DNA of 64,000 nucleotides from Flammeovirga yaeyamensis (GTDB lineage Bacteria; Bacteroidota; Bacteroidia; Cytophagales; Flammeovirgaceae), in NCBI RefSeq assembly GCF_018736045.1, contig NZ_CP076133.1, forward strand, positions 620,001 to 684,000, given 5' to 3'. Under the pieces are notes generated by a model. The model was not told the origin of the DNA and did not search any database. It saw nothing but the letters and a program-made list of their open reading frames with translations. Below, piece after piece: positions 1 through 10,480 of this stretch (positions are counted from its first letter, which is position 1; every line of letters starts with the position of its first letter). The position numbers and the translations under genes were made by a program.

Positions 1-2
1 AA

Positions 3-3000
3 ATTAAGGTAAATAAATACAGACACAATAAGCACAATCAGGAAAGCTTACACGCCAATATTATCAGAGATCTTCTGGTGGATAGTCAAGGGAGAGTTTT
101 GGTGGCGAATGGAAGTGGCTTACAACAGTATATGCCTCCGACAGGAAAAGATGATTACGGATCGTTCAAAGATTGGAATATCTATTTGAAGAAAAGAAGA
201 GGGGTGATGGCCATGACAGAAGGAGAAAACTCCATCATCATCGCATTTTTTGATGGTATCTATGAGCTTAAAGTAGATAAAGACGGACGAAACTCATCGT
301 TAAAACGACTGTCGAATTTAAAGTGTGATGTGATTATCAAAGATATCAATGGCATTTTTTGGGCAGGATCTAAGCGTGGATTATTTCGATTGAAGTACGA
401 TTTGATTACAGAGAAGTTAATTCAACTAGATCATTATAATAAAGATGAATACCTAAATTCTAATATTGTTCATACGATTTACGAAGATAAAACAGGAATT
501 ATTTGGATTGGAACTGTAGGTGGTGGTATCAAAAAATATAATCCGAGGTTAAAGAAATTTAGACATATCCAAAGAGAAGATGAAGAGGGAAGCTTATCCT
601 ACAATAAAGTGAGATCGGTGTATGAAGATACTTTAAACCGACTTTGGGTGGGAACTGAAGGAGGCGGATTAAACTATTTATCAGCTGATAATAAAGATTA
701 TGAAAATGGCTTCAAGCATATCAGTTTAGAAGTAGATAAACGCAGTCAGAATACCGTTTATGATATCAATGAGTTTAGAAATAATTTGATATTAGGAGTG
801 GGTTATCCTTTAAAGATAGTAGCTAAATCTATTGATCAAGCAGATAAAATAGGACAAAATCTAAGAGGTAATTCTATAACTCCACCTTTTCTAACCAACT
901 CAGTATTTATTACAGAAACAGAAGGTGATTCTGTGATTTGGTTAGGATCTTATGGAGGAGGTTTAATTCGAGGGATTATTCAAGAGGATGGAAATTTAGA
1001 TTGGCAACGCATTAAGATTGCTCGAAAGGAAGCTTACAAAGATCCGATCGAAGTGGTAAGAAATATCTTAGTTGATAAAAAAGGAAACGTTTGGGTGGGT
1101 ACGAACCAAGGTTTGCTATTTATATCAAAATCTCAGAAACATCTGGAAAATCCACAATGTAAACTGTTTTCATCACTTAAAGATGATGATCAGTCGTTAA
1201 GCTACAATTATATTTTACCCCTTTTCGAAGCGTCCAATGGAGAAATTTGGATTGGTACTATGGGTGGTGGTTTAAACATTATCACTCCTCAATCCAGTAT
1301 CAATGATTTAAAATTTGAGCATCTATCTACTCAAAACGGATTACCAAGTAATGTAATTAAAGCTATTTTGGAAGACGATTATGGTAACCTTTGGGTATCG
1401 AGTAACAAAGGTTTGAGTAAAATATCTTTGGATGATAGAAGAGTGAAAAACTTTGATGTAAGTGACGGACTTCAGGATAACGAATTTGGAGAGTTAACCG
1501 CCATTAAACGTAGAAATGGAGAACTCATTTTTGGCGGGGTGAACGGAATAAATGTCTTCTACCCTCATGAAATAGTAGATGATAAAACCATTGCCGATTT
1601 AGTGTTTACTGATCTTAAAGTGTTGAATAAAGAGGTGAACACCAATGAAGAATTTGAATCGAATAATATCTTAGAAAAGTCGATACGCTATACGGATCAC
1701 ATTGTCTTAAACTCTTCACAAAATAGTTTTGCGGTAAGGTTTGCTTATTTGCACTATGCATCGCCTAACAAGAACAAATACTTATATAAGTTGGAGGGAT
1801 ACGATAAGGATTGGATCACTTCTGATGCCATGCAAAGGGAAGCAAAGTACACCAACTTATCGGCAGGGACTTATAAATTATTGGTAAAGGCGTCGAATGG
1901 AGATCATATTTGGAATCCAAAACCTATCGAATTATCTATCGAAATATTACCACCACTTTGGTTGACTTGGTGGGCCAAATTATTCTATGTGATTGTGGTA
2001 ATCGGAATAGTTTACTTCTTTTCGATTTACACTGTGATTAATGCAAGAAAGAAATCCCAATTGGAAATGGTGAAGTTTGAACATGAGAAATTGGAAGATT
2101 TGAGTCAGTTAAAACTTCAGTTCTTTACCAACATTTCTCATGAGTTAAGAACACCTCTAACATTGATCAATACTCCGGTAGAGCAATTGATAAAGAGAGG
2201 GAAAAGCTTATCGGAATACGATAGAGAAAAGTCGTATCAATTGATCCACAAAAACATTCAGCATTTAATGCGTTTGGTAAATCAGTTGTTGGATTTCAGA
2301 AAAGTGGAGCAAGGAAAAATGTCTCTTCACCTGACTCGTGGTAATTGGAGTACGTTTGCCGAACAAGTGTATTTCTCTTTCAAAGAGTTTGCAGAACAAA
2401 CCAACATCACTCTAAATTACCGTGCATCTGATGACAAGATTTTTGGTTTGTTGGATACAGATAAAGTGGAGAAGATCCTCTACAATTTATTATCAAATGC
2501 TTTTAAATTTACGAACGAAGGAGAGATTAGTATGTCGGTAACTCAGGAGAATGAGTTCGTGAAAATCACTTTAGAAGATACAGGAATCGGCATTCCAAAA
2601 GAACAAATCAAGTTCTTGTTCGATCGATTCTATCAAGTAGAAAAATTAAAAAATGCCAAGCATAGAGGGACCGGTATTGGATTAGCCTTTACCAAAAGTT
2701 TAGTCGATTTACATCATGGTGAAATCACTGTGGACAGTAAAGTGAACAAGGGAACGATCTTCACTTTAACTTTCCCATTGGATGATATGATGTACAGTCA
2801 TGATCACATCGAAGAGTCGGCCAAAGAAGCGGAAACGCCAATTCTAGAAGACGATGAGATGATGGAAACTTCTACAAAAGCCAAAATTTTAGTGATTGAC
2901 GATAACTTCTCTATCAGAGAAATGATGAAGGATCTACTAAAAGATACCTACGATGTTTACTTGGCAGATAATGGTAAAAATGGTTTAGACTTGGCCAAGA

Positions 3001-3656
3001 AGATTATGCCTAACTTAATCATTTCCGATATCATGATGCCAGAAATGGATGGGTATGAATTGACACAAAGAATACGAGAAGACAATCATATTTGTCACTT
3101 GCCAATTATCTTACTTACTGCCAAAAAATCAGAAGAAAGTAAACTGAAAGGCTATGAATACGGAGTGGATGCTTATGTGACCAAGCCATTCAATTCGGAG
3201 GTGCTTTTAGCAAGAATTCTGACGTTAATTGAAAACAGAAAGAATCAGCAAAACCGATTCAGAGTAGATATTGATATCCAACCAAGTGAGATTACCTTCA
3301 CTTCATTAGACGAAAAATTCCTAAACAGATTAGTGAAAATCGTTGAGGACAATATCTCCGATTCTGAGTTTACAGTAGAGAAATTGGCGATGGAATATGG
3401 AGTCACCACTTTGAGGTTGAACCAGAAATTAAAAGCCTTAACAGGTCAAACAGCCAAAGGGTTTATTCGAAACATTCGCTTAAAGCGTGCCGCCCAGCTG
3501 CTTAAACTTGGTCGATTTAACGTGAGTGATGTAACTTACGAGGTTGGGTTTAACGATCTGAAATACTTTAGAAATTGCTTCAAGAAAGAGTTTGGCTTGT
3601 TGCCGTCTCAGTATGCGAAGGAGAAGAGAGCAGAGGAAGCTGAGGAGGTGGAGTAG
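3..3656 (+). CDS. Hybrid two-component system sensor/regulator (HTCS), 5' end outside window
   Basis: One-protein signalling system that in Bacteroidota senses a glycan breakdown product in the periplasm and switches on its polysaccharide locus. Seen in order: Reg_prop propeller repeats (to about nt 1600), a Y_Y_Y domain (about nt 1710-1940), one membrane segment (about nt 1965-2040), a HisKA domain with SHELRTP (His codon at 2139), a HATPase with NLLSNAFKFT, DTGIGIP and GTGIGLA, a receiver domain with acceptor Asp codon at 3027 (ISDIMMPEMDG), and a C-terminal AraC-type HTH (about nt 3360-3625). The frame is open from nt 3 to the left edge, so the GTG at 78 is not the real start. The adjacent agar/porphyran genes are its likely targets. 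Confidence 0.95.
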   Translation: MKVNKYRHNKHNQESLHANIIRDLLVDSQGRVLVANGSGLQQYMPPTGKDDYGSFKDWNIYLKKRRGVMAMTEGENSIIIAFFDGIYELKVDKDGRNSSLKRLSNLKCDVIIKDINGIFWAGSKRGLFRLKYDLITEKLIQLDHYNKDEYLNSNIVHTIYEDKTGIIWIGTVGGGIKKYNPRLKKFRHIQREDEEGSLSYNKVRSVYEDTLNRLWVGTEGGGLNYLSADNKDYENGFKHISLEVDKRSQNTVYDINEFRNNLILGVGYPLKIVAKSIDQADKIGQNLRGNSITPPFLTNSVFITETEGDSVIWLGSYGGGLIRGIIQEDGNLDWQRIKIARKEAYKDPIEVVRNILVDKKGNVWVGTNQGLLFISKSQKHLENPQCKLFSSLKDDDQSLSYNYILPLFEASNGEIWIGTMGGGLNIITPQSSINDLKFEHLSTQNGLPSNVIKAILEDDYGNLWVSSNKGLSKISLDDRRVKNFDVSDGLQDNEFGELTAIKRRNGELIFGGVNGINVFYPHEIVDDKTIADLVFTDLKVLNKEVNTNEEFESNNILEKSIRYTDHIVLNSSQNSFAVRFAYLHYASPNKNKYLYKLEGYDKDWITSDAMQREAKYTNLSAGTYKLLVKASNGDHIWNPKPIELSIEILPPLWLTWWAKLFYVIVVIGIVYFFSIYTVINARKKSQLEMVKFEHEKLEDLSQLKLQFFTNISHELRTPLTLINTPVEQLIKRGKSLSEYDREKSYQLIHKNIQHLMRLVNQLLDFRKVEQGKMSLHLTRGNWSTFAEQVYFSFKEFAEQTNITLNYRASDDKIFGLLDTDKVEKILYNLLSNAFKFTNEGEISMSVTQENEFVKITLEDTGIGIPKEQIKFLFDRFYQVEKLKNAKHRGTGIGLAFTKSLVDLHHGEITVDSKVNKGTIFTLTFPLDDMMYSHDHIEESAKEAETPILEDDEMMETSTKAKILVIDDNFSIREMMKDLLKDTYDVYLADNGKNGLDLAKKIMPNLIISDIMMPEMDGYELTQRIREDNHICHLPIILLTAKKSEESKLKGYEYGVDAYVTKPFNSEVLLARILTLIENRKNQQNRFRVDIDIQPSEITFTSLDEKFLNRLVKIVEDNISDSEFTVEKLAMEYGVTTLRLNQKLKALTGQTAKGFIRNIRLKRAAQLLKLGRFNVSDVTYEVGFNDLKYFRNCFKKEFGLLPSQYAKEKRAEEAEEVE

Positions 3657-3692
3657 GGTTTTTATATAAGAAATCAACAGTTCTTCTCAAGG

Positions 3693-3816
3693 CGATGGGT
3701 TGAAACCCATCGTTAAGTAAATTATTTCAGGTGAAATTGTATATGATTTTATGTTGTAAATCGAATTGAGATCTGCGACTTAATACTAATCAAGGGATTG
3801 AAATCCCTTGATTTTT
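3693..3816. repeat. Family B palindromic repeat, short copy, also a likely bidirectional terminator
   Basis: A 20-nt near-palindrome (CGATGGGTTGAAACCCATCG, 3693-3712) followed by GTTAAGTAAATTATTTCA matches the left end of the copies near 53700 and 57304. The right half differs: a hairpin CAAGGGATT/AATCCCTTG (3791-3810) followed by a T run. It lies between two converging genes, so the hairpin probably ends both transcripts. Confidence 0.7.
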
Positions 3817-3823
3817 TTTGTAA

Positions 3824-5611
3824 TTATATTTCGCTTATGAACGTGATGTATGTATAGTAAACACCATACACCTCATCACCCTCCACAAAATCATTCACCA
3901 ACAATGTCTTTCCTTTTTCCAAAGTCACTTTAAACACAACCTCATCCACTTCGGGATTGACCTCTTTCTCCAACATCTGATTTCCAATTTTTATCCTCAC
4001 CTTTTCCGGTTGGATCGTTTTATAGTCAAACAAATCTTTGGGGTTTTTAGAAGGAATTCCGTGCATTGGTCCAGCACATTCTTTAGGCCAACGACGGCAG
4101 GATATCAAATACTCTCCATCGGTTTGGATCTCAAGAGCGTGTGTATTGTTTTTGTTCTTCATCCCATCAGCTACCTGTTCGCATTTCCAAATGCCTTTAT
4201 CTTCACCAATAGCATGTTGGATGGTAAGCTTTACTTCTTTTTGAGGAGTTGCACCAATCACTGATGAAGGCAATTCATAGAAAGTAGGATACGTTTTTGT
4301 TTGTTGATAGAATGATTTATTTTCTTCCAAAAGAGCCTCCACCAATTCTTTATTTTCGTCGGCCACATTCGTCGTCTGTTGAGGATCCGATTTCATATTA
4401 TATAACTGATGTCCGTTAATTAGTCGCCATTCGTTCTTTAAAACGCAAGTCCCTTTTTCTTGTAAAGGAGGACGCCAATCTTGTCGGTGATGCACAAAAA
4501 CACTTCTATCTTTTGCTTCCTCATTCTTGGTGAGTACTCCCGACAAGTCGATGCCATCAAATACTTGATTTTTAGGGAGAGGAATTCCACATAAATGAGC
4601 TAAAGTGGGAATCAAATCGACATGTGCAGAAAGCGAGCTTATATCTTTTCCTCCTTCAATTCCACCATCCATCCATTGAATAAAAAACGGTACGCGATGT
4701 CCTCCTTCAAATTTATCACCTTTCATTCCTTTGAGGTGGTAATTGTACCCCAATTTTCCATCTCTTGAGTAACCAAAGCGAGTACCATTATCGCTCATAT
4801 AAATCAAAATGGTATTCTTATCGAGCCCTTTCTTTCTGAGGAATTTTCTAAACTTCCCAAAGTTCTCATCGATGTTGGCAATCATACCATAAAGGTTCGC
4901 ATCAATAATTTCTGAACCCTCAAATTTCTTGTAGGGAGCGGCATATTTTTCATCGACAATGAGTGGATCGTGAGGAGCGTTTAATGGTAGATAAATAAAG
5001 AAAGGTTGCTCTTTTTCTTGCTGATTGATGAACTTCATGGCTTCGGAAAACCACACGTCGGTACAATACCCTTGGAATTGTTGGGGTTGATTGTTGACAT
5101 AATACACATCGTCGAAATAACTGTTGCCCCAATAATCTGATAATTCCCCAATGCCACCAGCCAAATGTTGCACTACATTATCGAAACCACTATCTGATGG
5201 TCGAACCGGATAATTATCTCCCAAATGCCATTTTCCAAAAAGGGCAGTCGAATAGCCTGCCGATTTAAAAACATCGGCCATTGTCAGCTGTCCTTTTGAT
5301 AAGGCATCTCTTCCTTTATAAGTCGCCCAAGCACCATTACGAATTGGATATTGCCCCGTCATAATTGCAGCTCTGGTTGGTGTGCAAAGCGGACTCACAT
5401 GAAAGTCTGTGAGACGGACCGATTGCTCATAAAACTTATCAATATTCGGTGTCTTCAACCAAGGGTTTCCGTGGCATCCCAAATCCCCGATTCCCTGATC
5501 GTCGGTCAGTATCAAAATTACATTCGGAGCTTGTTTCTTTTGTCCAAATGAAAATGTAGGAAGTAGTAATAGAAAAAATATAAGTAGGTTTGAAGTTGTA
5601 TAATTCATCAT
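3824..5611 (-). CDS. S1-family sulfatase, exported
   Basis: Formylglycine-dependent sulfatase, 595 aa, expected to remove sulfate esters from an algal galactan in the periplasm or at the cell surface. An N-terminal Sec signal (MMNYTTSNLLIFFLLLLPTF, cut near SFGQ) precedes ILILTDDQG, which carries metal-binding Asp residues. The activation motif CTPTR has Cys76 as the residue converted to formylglycine. GKWHLGDNYP and a late MSDNGTRFGY block are also typical. About 150 C-terminal residues form an extra beta-rich domain also found in the second sulfatase (22068-23891); the two are clear paralogues. It converges on the HTCS gene. The exact S1 subfamily cannot be told by eye. Confidence 0.92.
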   Translation of the reverse strand: MMNYTTSNLLIFFLLLLPTFSFGQKKQAPNVILILTDDQGIGDLGCHGNPWLKTPNIDKFYEQSVRLTDFHVSPLCTPTRAAIMTGQYPIRNGAWATYKGRDALSKGQLTMADVFKSAGYSTALFGKWHLGDNYPVRPSDSGFDNVVQHLAGGIGELSDYWGNSYFDDVYYVNNQPQQFQGYCTDVWFSEAMKFINQQEKEQPFFIYLPLNAPHDPLIVDEKYAAPYKKFEGSEIIDANLYGMIANIDENFGKFRKFLRKKGLDKNTILIYMSDNGTRFGYSRDGKLGYNYHLKGMKGDKFEGGHRVPFFIQWMDGGIEGGKDISSLSAHVDLIPTLAHLCGIPLPKNQVFDGIDLSGVLTKNEEAKDRSVFVHHRQDWRPPLQEKGTCVLKNEWRLINGHQLYNMKSDPQQTTNVADENKELVEALLEENKSFYQQTKTYPTFYELPSSVIGATPQKEVKLTIQHAIGEDKGIWKCEQVADGMKNKNNTHALEIQTDGEYLISCRRWPKECAGPMHGIPSKNPKDLFDYKTIQPEKVRIKIGNQMLEKEVNPEVDEVVFKVTLEKGKTLLVNDFVEGDEVYGVYYTYITFISEI

Positions 5612-5749
5612 TTCTTAAAGTAGTTTTCAATCATCATTTCAATTTTTCATCAAATATAAAATTGATAGGAAATGATATGATTTTCAAATTAATTGTCTGA
5701 TAAAAACTCAACAACGAATAATCACAGGAGGGAAAATTTAGGTTTGATA

Positions 5750-5756
5750 GGGGGTA
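5750..5756 (+). promoter_or_regulatory. GGGGGTA motif upstream of the GH2 gene
   Basis: TAGGGGGTAGATC lies about 100 bp before the GH2 start. The GGGGTA core recurs in other promoters of this locus (14869, 15081, 15141, 21961). It may be bound by the HTCS regulator; this copy is the least similar to the others. Confidence 0.35.
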
Positions 5757-5852
5757 GATCTTAATCGGATATTTTTGAAGAAGTTTCCTAGGGAAAATAG
5801 CGGTAATTTCGAAATATCAAAAAGGATGTAATCCACCTCAATAAAGTAAAAA

Positions 5853-8354
5853 ATGAAAAGGCAATTACTAACATTATGTATGTGGCTGTTGGCTGTTCCA
5901 ATGCTTTTGGCACAGTCAGACGGACAAACGGACTTCAATAAAAACTGGAAGTTTTTTAAAGGAAGTGTAAATGAAGGCGAAAAACTAGCCCTAAATGACG
6001 ACAATTGGAGAACGGTTCGTATCCCACACGATTGGGCGATCGAAGGACCATTCTCTAAAGAATATAGTACAAGAAGTGGTGGACTTCCTTTCCATGGAGA
6101 AGGTTGGTACCGCAAGCATTTTACTTTAACAGAAGCACAAAAAGGAAAACAAATTGCCATCGAATTCGAAGGGGTAATGAATAATTCTGAGGTATGGATT
6201 AACGGACATTACTTAGGAAAAAGACCTTTTGGATATATCGGTTTTGAATACGATTTAACACCTTACTTAAACGAGAAAAGCGAGAACGTTATCGCAGTGA
6301 AAGTAAGTCCAGAGGATTTATCATCAAGATGGTATCCTGGAGCAGGAATGTATCGTAAAGTTTGGCTGAATGTCAATAACCCCATTCATGTTGGACATTG
6401 GGGATCTTTCGTAAAAGCCAATAATGTGACATCAAGAGTAGCGACTGTTGAAGTATCCATTGAGGTACAAAATCACCTAAAATCAGACGAGATCGTATCC
6501 ATCATGAATAAAGTGATATCGCCAGAGGGTAAAGTGGTGAAAGTGATGAAAACAAAAACGGTCGCTGAAAAAGAAGCCACTGTTCAATCCTTACAATCTT
6601 TCAATTTACTATCACCTGCTTTATGGTCGCAAGAGGAGCCAAATCTTTATCATGTGGTGACGGAAATCAAAAACCAAGAAGGAGAATTGATGGATACTTA
6701 CACGACTCGATTTGGTGTAAGAGATATCAAGTTTACAGCAAAAGAAGGATTTTTCTTGAACGGAAAACTAACAAAGTTCAAAGGAGTTTGCTTGCATCAT
6801 GATTTAGGCCCATTAGGAACGGCTGTGAATAAAAGAGCAACGGAACGTCAGTTACAGATTATGAAAGATATGGGGGTGAATGCTATCCGTACTTCACATA
6901 ATCCTCCAAGTAGAGAGTTGTTGGAAGCGTGTGATGAAATGGGATTAATTGTTATCGATGAAGCATTTGACGAGTGGAAAATTGGAAAGATAGAAAACGG
7001 ATATCATAAATATTTTGATGAATGGCACGAGCGTGATTTAAGAGACATGATTCGTCGAGATCGTAACCACCCATCGATTATTTTATGGAGTATTGGTAAC
7101 GAGATTTTAGAACAAGGATCGAAAGACGGTTGGAAAGTAGCGAATAGATTAGCTACAATTTGTCATGAAGAAGATCCATCGCGTCCAAACACGGTAGGCT
7201 TCAATAACTACGGTGGTTCAATTAAAAATAAATTAGCGGATCAGATTGATGTGGTAGGTTTCAACTACAAGCCAGCCAAATATTCAGAGTTAGTGGAACA
7301 ACATCCGGATTGGATTATTTATGGTTCGGAAACAGAATCGGTAACAAGTTCTAGAGGGGTGTATCAAGATACTTTCTTGGAGAAATACAAAACACACGAA
7401 GACAAGCAAGTAACGAGTTATGATATTATAGGTCCAGTTTGGGCGTATCCTCCAGATATGGAATTCAAATTCCAAAAAGAGAATCCATCGATTATGGGAG
7501 AGTTTATGTGGACAGGTTTTGATTATTATGGTGAACCAACTCCGTACGGTGGTCGCGACAACGATACAAATGGCTATTGGGAAGCCGATTGGCCTTCGAA
7601 ATCGTCTTACTTTGGAGCAGTAGATTTATGTGGTTTCCCTAAAGACCGTTTCTACCTTTACCAAAGTGAGTGGACAGATACACCAATGGTACATTTACTT
7701 CCTCATTGGAATTGGAAAGGTCATGAAGGTAAAAACATTCCAGTATTTGTGTACACCAATGCAGATGAAGTAGAGTTATATTTGAATGGAGAGTCGTTAG
7801 GTAAAAAAGTGAAAGGTGTCGATAAGGCCATCATTCCGGTAAGCTTCCGTTTCTATGAAGGCCCTAACAATTTTGAATCACCTTACCGTTTACGTTGGGA
7901 TGTTCCTTACAAAGAAGGAGAGTTGAAAGCAGTGGCTTATAAAGATGGTCAAGTGATTGGAGAAGAAGTGATCAACACGACATCAAAAGCAAAATCAATT
8001 GCTTTAGAAGCAGATAGACAAGTGATTTCAGCTGATAATGGTGAAGATTTAGTGTATGTTACAGCAAGAGCCTTAGACGAAAAAGGTAACTTCTGTGCGA
8101 CTTTCAACGGAGAATTATCATTTGATGTACAAGGGACAGGAACGTTCGAAGCAACAGGAAATGGTGATCCTATTACAACGATCGTCCCTCAAAGTAAAAA
8201 GCTAAAATTCTTCAACGGAATGGCTTTAGTAATTGCAAGGGCGAACGAAGGTGTGGAAGGAACAATCACGATTACAGCAAAAGGTAAACGCTTAAAATCG
8301 GCCACTATAAAAGTAGAAACTAAACTTTCTTCTTCATCAAAGAAAGAACTATAA
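5853..8354 (+). CDS. GH2 beta-galactosidase, exported
   Basis: Exo-acting glycoside hydrolase family 2 enzyme, 833 aa, likely releasing beta-linked galactose from agar- or porphyran-type oligosaccharides. The signal peptide ends near AVPMLLAQS. Then come the sugar-binding jelly roll (WRTVRIPHDW, HGEGWYRKHF), an Ig-like domain and the TIM barrel. The acid/base is Glu417 in SIGNE and the nucleophile Glu550 in IMGEFMWTG. A DUF4982-like and a further Ig-like domain close the protein. It precedes the GH86 gene on the same strand, separated by a family C repeat. Galactosidase is inferred from family and context; other GH2 specificities remain possible. Confidence 0.9.
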   Translation: MKRQLLTLCMWLLAVPMLLAQSDGQTDFNKNWKFFKGSVNEGEKLALNDDNWRTVRIPHDWAIEGPFSKEYSTRSGGLPFHGEGWYRKHFTLTEAQKGKQIAIEFEGVMNNSEVWINGHYLGKRPFGYIGFEYDLTPYLNEKSENVIAVKVSPEDLSSRWYPGAGMYRKVWLNVNNPIHVGHWGSFVKANNVTSRVATVEVSIEVQNHLKSDEIVSIMNKVISPEGKVVKVMKTKTVAEKEATVQSLQSFNLLSPALWSQEEPNLYHVVTEIKNQEGELMDTYTTRFGVRDIKFTAKEGFFLNGKLTKFKGVCLHHDLGPLGTAVNKRATERQLQIMKDMGVNAIRTSHNPPSRELLEACDEMGLIVIDEAFDEWKIGKIENGYHKYFDEWHERDLRDMIRRDRNHPSIILWSIGNEILEQGSKDGWKVANRLATICHEEDPSRPNTVGFNNYGGSIKNKLADQIDVVGFNYKPAKYSELVEQHPDWIIYGSETESVTSSRGVYQDTFLEKYKTHEDKQVTSYDIIGPVWAYPPDMEFKFQKENPSIMGEFMWTGFDYYGEPTPYGGRDNDTNGYWEADWPSKSSYFGAVDLCGFPKDRFYLYQSEWTDTPMVHLLPHWNWKGHEGKNIPVFVYTNADEVELYLNGESLGKKVKGVDKAIIPVSFRFYEGPNNFESPYRLRWDVPYKEGELKAVAYKDGQVIGEEVINTTSKAKSIALEADRQVISADNGEDLVYVTARALDEKGNFCATFNGELSFDVQGTGTFEATGNGDPITTIVPQSKKLKFFNGMALVIARANEGVEGTITITAKGKRLKSATIKVETKLSSSSKKEL

Positions 8355-8355
8355 T

Positions 8356-8512
8356 CTGGTTCGAGTGTTAAGCGACAGCGTCACTCGGACCCACAAACGT
8401 CAGAGGTCTCCCTACCTCGTTTACCGTGTATTTTTTACACGAGGTCAGGAGACCTCTGACGTTTTTAAAGCACAAGAATCGCTACGCTAAATTCTTGCGC
8501 TAGGACTCTCAA
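8356..8512. repeat. Family C repeat with a large hairpin
   Basis: The core is an inverted repeat AACGTCAGAGGTCTCC (8396-8411) / GGAGACCTCTGACGTT (8448-8463), with inner pairing ACCTCGT/ACGAGGT that makes most of the 68 nt one cruciform. It is flanked by small hairpins GAGTG...CACTC (left) and GCACAAGAAT...ATTCTTGCGC (right). A truncated copy follows the next gene at 10395. Confidence 0.75.
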
Positions 8513-8523
8513 AATCTAATGAA

Positions 8524-10386
8524 ATGAATTTAAACTTAAAACATTGTGTAAGCGCTGCCATCGTAGGACTTGCACTCTTCTCGACGACTACTTTTGCACA
8601 AAATAAGGTAACTGTAGATCCCAATACGCAACGCTTCTTAGGAAATAAAACAACACGTTTAGATAGAGATAAATACCTTCAAGCACATGTGTGGTTTGGA
8701 GAGAAGAAAGATGCCGAATTCGAGGCCTTTAAAAAGAAATACAACATCAACCCGGAATACCAAGGCTCTAGAAGGTTTTGGAGCCCGATGAACATGATTA
8801 AAAATGGGAAGATACCAAAGGTGAAGAATAAATATTCTGGAGTTAGGGAGGTGAAACCTTATACAGTAGTAACAGGTAGAGCCACAGATCTATTTTATGA
8901 TAGAAAGGTAGATTACTCTGAAGAAGATATTACTGATTACTCTAAAAAAGTGGCTGCTTATATTGCTCAATCCTATAAAAAGGATTGGGAGGAGATGCCT
9001 GCAATTTATGAGCCCTACAACGAACCTATGGTGCATGCAAGCGATTTGTACCCTGGGAAAAGAAATGTAGAAAAATCGGAAATAGCTATCCAAAAGATCT
9101 CGGAGTCGTTAAGTGTAATAGGAAAAGCCATTCATGCCGTTCCAGAATTAAAGAATATGAAAGTGGCAGGGTATGCTTCGGCATGGCCGGAATTTGAGCA
9201 CAATAATTTCGATGTTTGGAATCAGAGATTCAAACAATTTATTGATATCACTGGAGCCGACATGGATATTCTTTCTGTTCATTTGTATGATGGAAAAGGA
9301 TTGAACAACTCAGGAGGTCGTCGATCGGGTTCAAATGCAGAGGCGATCTTGGATATGATAGAAGCTTATAGTTATATCAAATTAGGTGAGGTAAAACCTA
9401 TCGCAATCACTGAATATGGGCGTTTAGTAGACGATCAACCTAACTGGAAACCCAACAATGGTTCTTCCAATTATCATCCGATAGAAAATGCACAAGCTGT
9501 AAGATCTCAGATACATTTAGCCATGCAGTTTATGGAAAGAGGAGATAATATAGTCACTACTACTCCTTTCTCTACGGGTAAGCAAGATCCAACAAAGAAA
9601 TATGCAAAAGCGGGTTTATGGACTAAAAACGATAAAGGTGAATGGGAACTAACTTCAAGAAAGTACTTCTTTGAGTTATGGAAATCAGTCAAAGGTAAAC
9701 GTGTAAATATTGCTTCTGAGAATGTAGATATTCAGACGCAAGCTTTCGTTAATGGAAAGCAATTATATGTAATTCTGAATAACCTCAATGAAGAAACACA
9801 AAGCATTCCATTATCAGTAGTAGGCGATCAAGATTTCAAGAATGTATTGGTAAAACGTATCAAGACGTATGTGAATAAGATGCCAAAAATGGTGAATAAA
9901 ACCTTAAGGACAGCTCCAGAATCAATTGATATCGAATATGGAGAAACGATTCTTTTAACATACAATTTCAACAACAAAATTGAAACACCACAGAAAGAAT
10001 ACAGAGCAAAATATTATGCCTCAGAGTACTTAAAACCTATTCAACCCAATAAGAAAAATACCTTCGAGTTTGCATCAGTTACTGCGGGGACAAAAGGAAG
10101 TACAACTTTAAGGTTGGGTGTTGGTAGAGCCAAAGGAAAAAGTTTACAGCCTACGGTAATCGTAAATGGTCAACAAGTCACTTTACCAAATGATATTATC
10201 AGAGGATACGATCAGCACAACAGAAAGAAATTTTTCGGAGTGTTAGAAATTCCAGTACCTCATTCGATGATCAAAAATGGGAAAAACGAAGTAAGCGTTA
10301 CCTTCTCCGACGGTGGAGGACACATTAGTTCTATGATCTTGCAAGTGATATCGGATAAAAAATCCTTTAAGAAGAAAGTCAATTAA
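8524..10386 (+). CDS. GH86 beta-agarase or beta-porphyranase
   Basis: Endo-hydrolase cleaving the backbone of agar or porphyran, 620 aa, with a signal peptide ending TTTFAQ. The TIM barrel (to about residue 400) shows EPYNEPMVHAS, where Glu167 is the likely acid/base, DILSVHLYDGKG, and ITEYG, where Glu297 is the likely nucleophile; these fit GH86. The C-terminal 200 residues form beta-sandwich accessory domains. There is no T9SS sorting signal at its end, yet an orphan piece of one lies 250 bp downstream (10631-10834), separated by repeats. Agarase and porphyranase cannot be separated by eye. A start at 8524 places the signal peptide correctly. Confidence 0.8.
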   Translation: MNLNLKHCVSAAIVGLALFSTTTFAQNKVTVDPNTQRFLGNKTTRLDRDKYLQAHVWFGEKKDAEFEAFKKKYNINPEYQGSRRFWSPMNMIKNGKIPKVKNKYSGVREVKPYTVVTGRATDLFYDRKVDYSEEDITDYSKKVAAYIAQSYKKDWEEMPAIYEPYNEPMVHASDLYPGKRNVEKSEIAIQKISESLSVIGKAIHAVPELKNMKVAGYASAWPEFEHNNFDVWNQRFKQFIDITGADMDILSVHLYDGKGLNNSGGRRSGSNAEAILDMIEAYSYIKLGEVKPIAITEYGRLVDDQPNWKPNNGSSNYHPIENAQAVRSQIHLAMQFMERGDNIVTTTPFSTGKQDPTKKYAKAGLWTKNDKGEWELTSRKYFFELWKSVKGKRVNIASENVDIQTQAFVNGKQLYVILNNLNEETQSIPLSVVGDQDFKNVLVKRIKTYVNKMPKMVNKTLRTAPESIDIEYGETILLTYNFNNKIETPQKEYRAKYYASEYLKPIQPNKKNTFEFASVTAGTKGSTTLRLGVGRAKGKSLQPTVIVNGQQVTLPNDIIRGYDQHNRKKFFGVLEIPVPHSMIKNGKNEVSVTFSDGGGHISSMILQVISDKKSFKKKVN

Positions 10387-10394
10387 TAACTTTT

Positions 10395-10465
10395 CTGGTT
10401 CGAGTGTTAAGCGATAGCGGCACTCGGACCCAAGAACGTTAGAGGTCTCCCGACCTCGACTTGAA
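10395..10465. repeat. Family C repeat, truncated copy
   Basis: The sequence from CTGGTTCGAGTGTTAAGCGA to the AGAGGTCTCC block matches the left half of the copy at 8356. The right arm of the big hairpin is missing and a family A element begins within 20 bp, as if A had interrupted or replaced the rest of C. Confidence 0.65.
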
Positions 10466-10480
10466 TAGCCGATACCGATA

